Part shown: positions 61,616 to 64,000 of the stretch, one piece after another
How the letters are laid out: each line of letters opens with the position of its first letter
Numbering within the stretch: position 1 is the first letter of the stretch
Assembly: GCF_000422565.1 (NCBI RefSeq)
Contig: NZ_KE383875.1
Coordinates: forward strand, 343,545-407,544
DNA length: 64,000 bases
Reading direction: 5' to 3'
DNA from: Desulfovibrio aminophilus DSM 12254
Lineage (GTDB): Bacteria > Desulfobacterota > Desulfovibrionia > Desulfovibrionales > Desulfovibrionaceae
The notes under the pieces: generated by a model
The model's input: the letters and a program-made list of their open reading frames with translations, nothing else
Told to the model about the DNA's origin: nothing
The model's database searches: none
Made by a program: the position numbers and the translations under genes

Positions 61616-62082
61616 CCCAGCCGCTGCTGCGCAAGGCCCGCATCGGGGACGCCAAGGCCATCCACGGGCTGCTCCTGAACCCCGGCGAGGGAGACGGCAT
61701 GGTTCTTCCGCGCTCCTTCAACCAGATATATTCGCATCTGCGCGACTTCTTCGTGGTCGCGGACCGCGACACCGGGGCCGTGCTCGGCTGCTGCGCCCTG
61801 TCCATCTGCTGGGACAACCTGGCCGAAATCCGTTCGCTCATGGTCCGCAACGAGGCGCGCGGCCGGGGCCTCGGGCGGCTGCTCGTCGACGCCTGCCTGT
61901 CCGAGGCCGTGACCCTGGGCATCTTCCGGGTCTTCGTCCTGACCAACCAGGAGGCCTTCTTCAAGAAGATGGGCTTCGAGGACACCGGCAAGGACACCCT
62001 GCCCCAGAAGGTCTGGGCCGACTGCGTGAACTGCACCAAATTTCCGGACTGCGACGAAGTCGCCATGATCATGGAGCTGTAA
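61612..62082 (+). CDS. Short GNAT acetyltransferase, N-acetylglutamate-synthase-like
   Basis: Cytoplasmic GNAT protein of 156 residues. The acetyl-CoA loop is RSLMVRNEARGRGLGRLLVD near residues 74-93. The C-terminal KVWADCVNCTKFPDCDE near 132-148 is the distinctive tail of the short, kinase-less N-acetylglutamate synthases of arginine synthesis (ArgA-like). The start overlaps the TlpA-like gene by ATGA and hpt follows after 2 bases. Substrate assignment rests on that tail and is moderately sure. Confidence 0.72.
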   Translation: MTQPLLRKARIGDAKAIHGLLLNPGEGDGMVLPRSFNQIYSHLRDFFVVADRDTGAVLGCCALSICWDNLAEIRSLMVRNEARGRGLGRLLVDACLSEAVTLGIFRVFVLTNQEAFFKKMGFEDTGKDTLPQKVWADCVNCTKFPDCDEVAMIMEL

Positions 62083-62084
62083 CA

Positions 62085-62615
62085 GTGGCCCACCGTCTGA
62101 ACGTCCTTGTCCCGGCGGAAGAGATCGCCGCCCGGGTGGCCGAGCTGGGCCGGGAGATTTCCGAGGCCTACCGCAACCGGCAACTGGTCTGCGTCTGCGT
62201 GCTCAAGGGGGCCTTCCTCTTTTTCGCCGACCTGCTGCGCCACGTGGACGTGGGGCCGGAGATCGACTTCGTGCGCCTGGCCAGTTACGGCGCGGGCACG
62301 GCCTCCAGCGGCACGCTCACCTTCAGCAAGGATCTGGAGGTGAACATCGAGGGCAAACACGTGCTCATCGTGGAGGACATCGTGGACTCGGGGCGCTCGG
62401 TGGAGTTCCTGGAGCATGTTTTCTCCAAGCGCAATCCGAGAAGTTTGAAAATTTGCGCGCTCGTTGATAAAAAGGAGCGCAGGGAAACGGACGTGCCGAT
62501 CGCCTTCACCGGCTTCAACCTGACCGGCAAGGGTTTCCTGGTCGGCTTCGGCATGGACTACGCGGAACGCTACCGCGAGCTGGACGCCATTTATGAACTC
62601 ATCCGCGAGGGATGA
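62085..62615 (+). CDS. hpt: Hypoxanthine phosphoribosyltransferase
   Basis: Cytoplasmic purine-salvage enzyme of 176 residues converting hypoxanthine (and guanine) with PRPP to IMP (GMP). The PRPP-binding loop reads VLIVEDIVDSGRSVEFL near 97-113; the N-terminal VCVLKGAFLFFADL near 36-49 and the C-terminal DVPIAFTGFNLTGKGFLVGFG fit the family. The GTG start is 2 bases after the previous stop. It would complement the nucleoside importer at 4.5-9.1 kb, though the two loci are far apart. Confidence 0.93.
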   Translation: MAHRLNVLVPAEEIAARVAELGREISEAYRNRQLVCVCVLKGAFLFFADLLRHVDVGPEIDFVRLASYGAGTASSGTLTFSKDLEVNIEGKHVLIVEDIVDSGRSVEFLEHVFSKRNPRSLKICALVDKKERRETDVPIAFTGFNLTGKGFLVGFGMDYAERYRELDAIYELIREG

Positions 62616-62630
62616 GCAGGAGCAAGGCTC

Positions 62631-63704
62631 ATGATCATCACCTGCCCCAATTGCAAGACCAAGTACAACCTCCCGGACGCCAAGATCCCGGCCGGCGGGG
62701 CCAAGGTGAAGTGCTCCAAGTGCGCCCACGTCTTCCAGGCCAAGCCGCCCGAGCTTGAGCCCGAAGACCAGGCCCTGGATCTGCTCGAACGCCCCGAGGC
62801 CCAGGCCCCGGCCGGCTCATCACAGGCCTTCGAGGACGCCTTCGACGAAGCCGTGAGTGACGCCCGCAAGCCCGCCCCCAAGGCGGCAAAGCCCGCGCCC
62901 AAGCCCCGGCCCGAGCCCGAGCCCGAACCGGAGCCCGAGGAGGACGAGGCCGACACTCCCTACGGGGAGGAGGCCCCGGCCGAAGAAGAGACTCCCGCCG
63001 AGGACGAGGCCGCCGAGGAGGAACCCGTCGAGGCCGAAGCCCCGGCCGAGGAAGAGGAGGCCGCCGAACCCGAGGACGAGGGCCCCCACCTGGACGGCGA
63101 CCTGACCCTGGACGGCGGCCCGGCGAAGAAGCCCGCCAAACGCAAGAAGCCCCTGCTCCTGGCGCTGCTTCTCTGCGTCCTGGCGCTGGTGCTGGTCTAT
63201 GTGACCTATGTGCTCCAGCCCGTGCTGCCCTTCAAACTGCCCGCCCTGCCCTTCAACCTGCCCGGAGTGAAGGCCCCGGCCTCGGAGCAGGACGCCGAAT
63301 CCCCGGCCTCCCGGGTCAAGAAGATCGCCCTGCGCAACATGCGCCAGTACGTGGTGGTCAACGAGAAGACCGGGCCCGTGTTCGTCATCGAGGGCAAGGC
63401 CGTGAACACCTTCGACTCCCCCAAGGAGCACATCCGCGTGGAGGCGGCCCTCTACGACGCGAACGGCAACGTCCTGGGCAGCAAGCAGATGCTCTGCGGC
63501 AACACGCTCTCGCAGCTCCAGCTCCAGGTTCAGACCGAGGAGGAGATCAACACCGGCCTGACCTCCGAGGTGGGCGTGCTCTCCAACAACACCTTCCTCA
63601 AGCCGGGCATGGACACGCCGTTCATGATCGTGTTCTTCAACCCGCCCAAGAACATCAAGGAGTTCGGGGTCAAGGTCATCGACGCCCGCGACCCGGCCCA
63701 ATAG
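62631..63704 (+). CDS. Zinc-ribbon (MJ0042) and DUF3426 membrane protein
   Basis: Protein of 357 residues. It opens with a zinc ribbon CPNCKTKYNLPDAKIPAGG then CSKC at residues 5-8 and 28-31, followed by a very acidic Pro/Glu/Ala-rich linker (about 40-165), one membrane helix (LLLALLLCVLALVLVYVTYV near 175-194) and a C-terminal DUF3426 beta-sandwich (VVVNEKTGPVFVIEGKAVNT). The C-terminal domain is extracytoplasmic. Such proteins are common in deltaproteobacteria and their function is unknown. It follows hpt by 15 bases. Confidence 0.85.
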   Translation: MIITCPNCKTKYNLPDAKIPAGGAKVKCSKCAHVFQAKPPELEPEDQALDLLERPEAQAPAGSSQAFEDAFDEAVSDARKPAPKAAKPAPKPRPEPEPEPEPEEDEADTPYGEEAPAEEETPAEDEAAEEEPVEAEAPAEEEEAAEPEDEGPHLDGDLTLDGGPAKKPAKRKKPLLLALLLCVLALVLVYVTYVLQPVLPFKLPALPFNLPGVKAPASEQDAESPASRVKKIALRNMRQYVVVNEKTGPVFVIEGKAVNTFDSPKEHIRVEAALYDANGNVLGSKQMLCGNTLSQLQLQVQTEEEINTGLTSEVGVLSNNTFLKPGMDTPFMIVFFNPPKNIKEFGVKVIDARDPAQ

Positions 63705-63735
63705 GCATTCCGTCCGATGAAAAGAAGAGCCGGCC

Positions 63736-63770
63736 CGCCGGAAGTTCCGGCGGCCCGCCTGTTTTTTTTC
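63736..63770 (+). terminator. Bidirectional intrinsic terminator
   Basis: A perfect 9-base stem CCGCCGGAA / TTCCGGCGG (63736-63754) has A-rich sequence before it and a T-run starting at 63763. It closes the metH-to-DUF3426 operon and also the convergent thioredoxin-fold gene. Confidence 0.75.
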
Positions 63771-63786
63771 ATCGGAGCCTTCAGGT

Positions 63787-64000
63787 TCAGCGCACGCCGA
63801 GCTTGGCGAACGTGTCCCGGATGCTCTCCTTGTCCAGAAAGCCGACGTGGCGGCCCACCTCCCGCCCCCCGGCGTCGTAGAATATCTGGGTGGGAATGCC
63901 CTGGACGCCAAAGCGAGCGCCCTGTTCAGGGTGTTTCCAGACGTCAATGAACAGCACGGCGGCCCGGCCCTCATACTCCACCCTCAGCTCCTCGATGATC
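63787..64000 (-). CDS. Thioredoxin-fold protein, C-terminal part (cut by the window)
   Basis: The last 71 codons of a minus-strand gene whose 5' end lies beyond base 64000. Visible is RAAVLFIDVWKHPEQGARFG, then the cis-Pro motif VQGIPTQIFYDAGGREVGR and a helical end LDKESIRDTFAKLGVR. This is the C-terminal half of a thioredoxin fold; the CxxC would be upstream and cannot be seen. The GTG at 63981 lies within the fold and is not the true start. Confidence 0.72.
   Translation of the reverse strand, partial: IIEELRVEYEGRAAVLFIDVWKHPEQGARFGVQGIPTQIFYDAGGREVGRHVGFLDKESIRDTFAKLGVR

Overview
The window is GC-rich (third codon positions almost always G or C) and densely packed, with many 4-base stop/start overlaps. 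The gene set fits a Gram-negative anaerobe, most likely a deltaproteobacterial sulfate reducer of the Desulfovibrionales: chemoreceptors, a TauE/SafE anion exporter beside PEP-synthase-like proteins and a sigma-54 activator, a DUF169 protein, a MetH without reactivation domain, an iron-sulfur cysteine desulfidase, and RpoH at the head of a lipoprotein/pentose-phosphate operon. The lineage is inferred from gene content only. I saw no tRNA, rRNA, CRISPR array, insertion sequence or prophage.

Layout. 0-4.5 kb: a chemoreceptor cut by the window edge, a proline-iminopeptidase-like hydrolase and aspartase. 4.5-9.1 kb (minus): a BMP-type nucleoside ABC importer. 9.4-11.6 kb (plus): a glutamine-type ABC importer. 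11.8-14.3 kb: cysteine desulfidase plus an amino-acid permease. 14.4-20.2 kb (minus): a periplasmic NMT1-like binding protein, a Cache/HAMP/SpoIIE phosphatase carrying its own kinase-like domain, an anti-sigma-like/GNAT protein and HisC. 20.3-23.4 kb: a 1049-residue unclassified protein. 23.6-28.5 kb: TetR, lipoprotein adaptor and RND pump. 28.7-29.4 kb: DUF169 protein.

29.7-33.3 kb (plus): a sigma-70 promoter, a yybP-ykoY manganese riboswitch with its terminator, then a Tim44-like protein, a TerC/Alx-type manganese exporter and an AI-2E-family permease. 33.4-36.6 kb (minus): a periplasmic double rhodanese, a chemoreceptor and a MauE-like membrane protein. 37-48.4 kb: a divergent sigma-54 locus. 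One arm (minus) runs from a -24/-12 promoter through a small membrane protein, TauE, a periplasmic protein, two membrane proteins, a response regulator and a PEP-synthase-like protein. The other arm (plus) has the sigma-54 activator and a second PEP-synthase-like paralogue. Neither paralogue has a recognisable PEP/pyruvate barrel.

48.3-49.8 kb: a CAP protein and a heptosyltransferase-like enzyme. 49.9-50.1 kb: a small unknown gene. 50.1-58.4 kb (minus): eight genes from rpoH through an HD protein, a TPR lipoprotein, a LolB-like lipoprotein and a small protein to rpiB, tkt and glpX. 58.6-63.7 kb (plus): MetH-like enzyme, TlpA-like lipoprotein, a short N-acetylglutamate-synthase-like GNAT, hpt and a zinc-ribbon/DUF3426 protein. 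The right edge cuts a thioredoxin-fold gene.

Strongest leads: the Mn riboswitch with two candidate levels of control, the barrel-less PEP-synthase pair in a sigma-54 island, the NMT1/SpoIIE partner-switch operon, and the 1049-residue protein with a PHP-like but metal-site-deficient domain.
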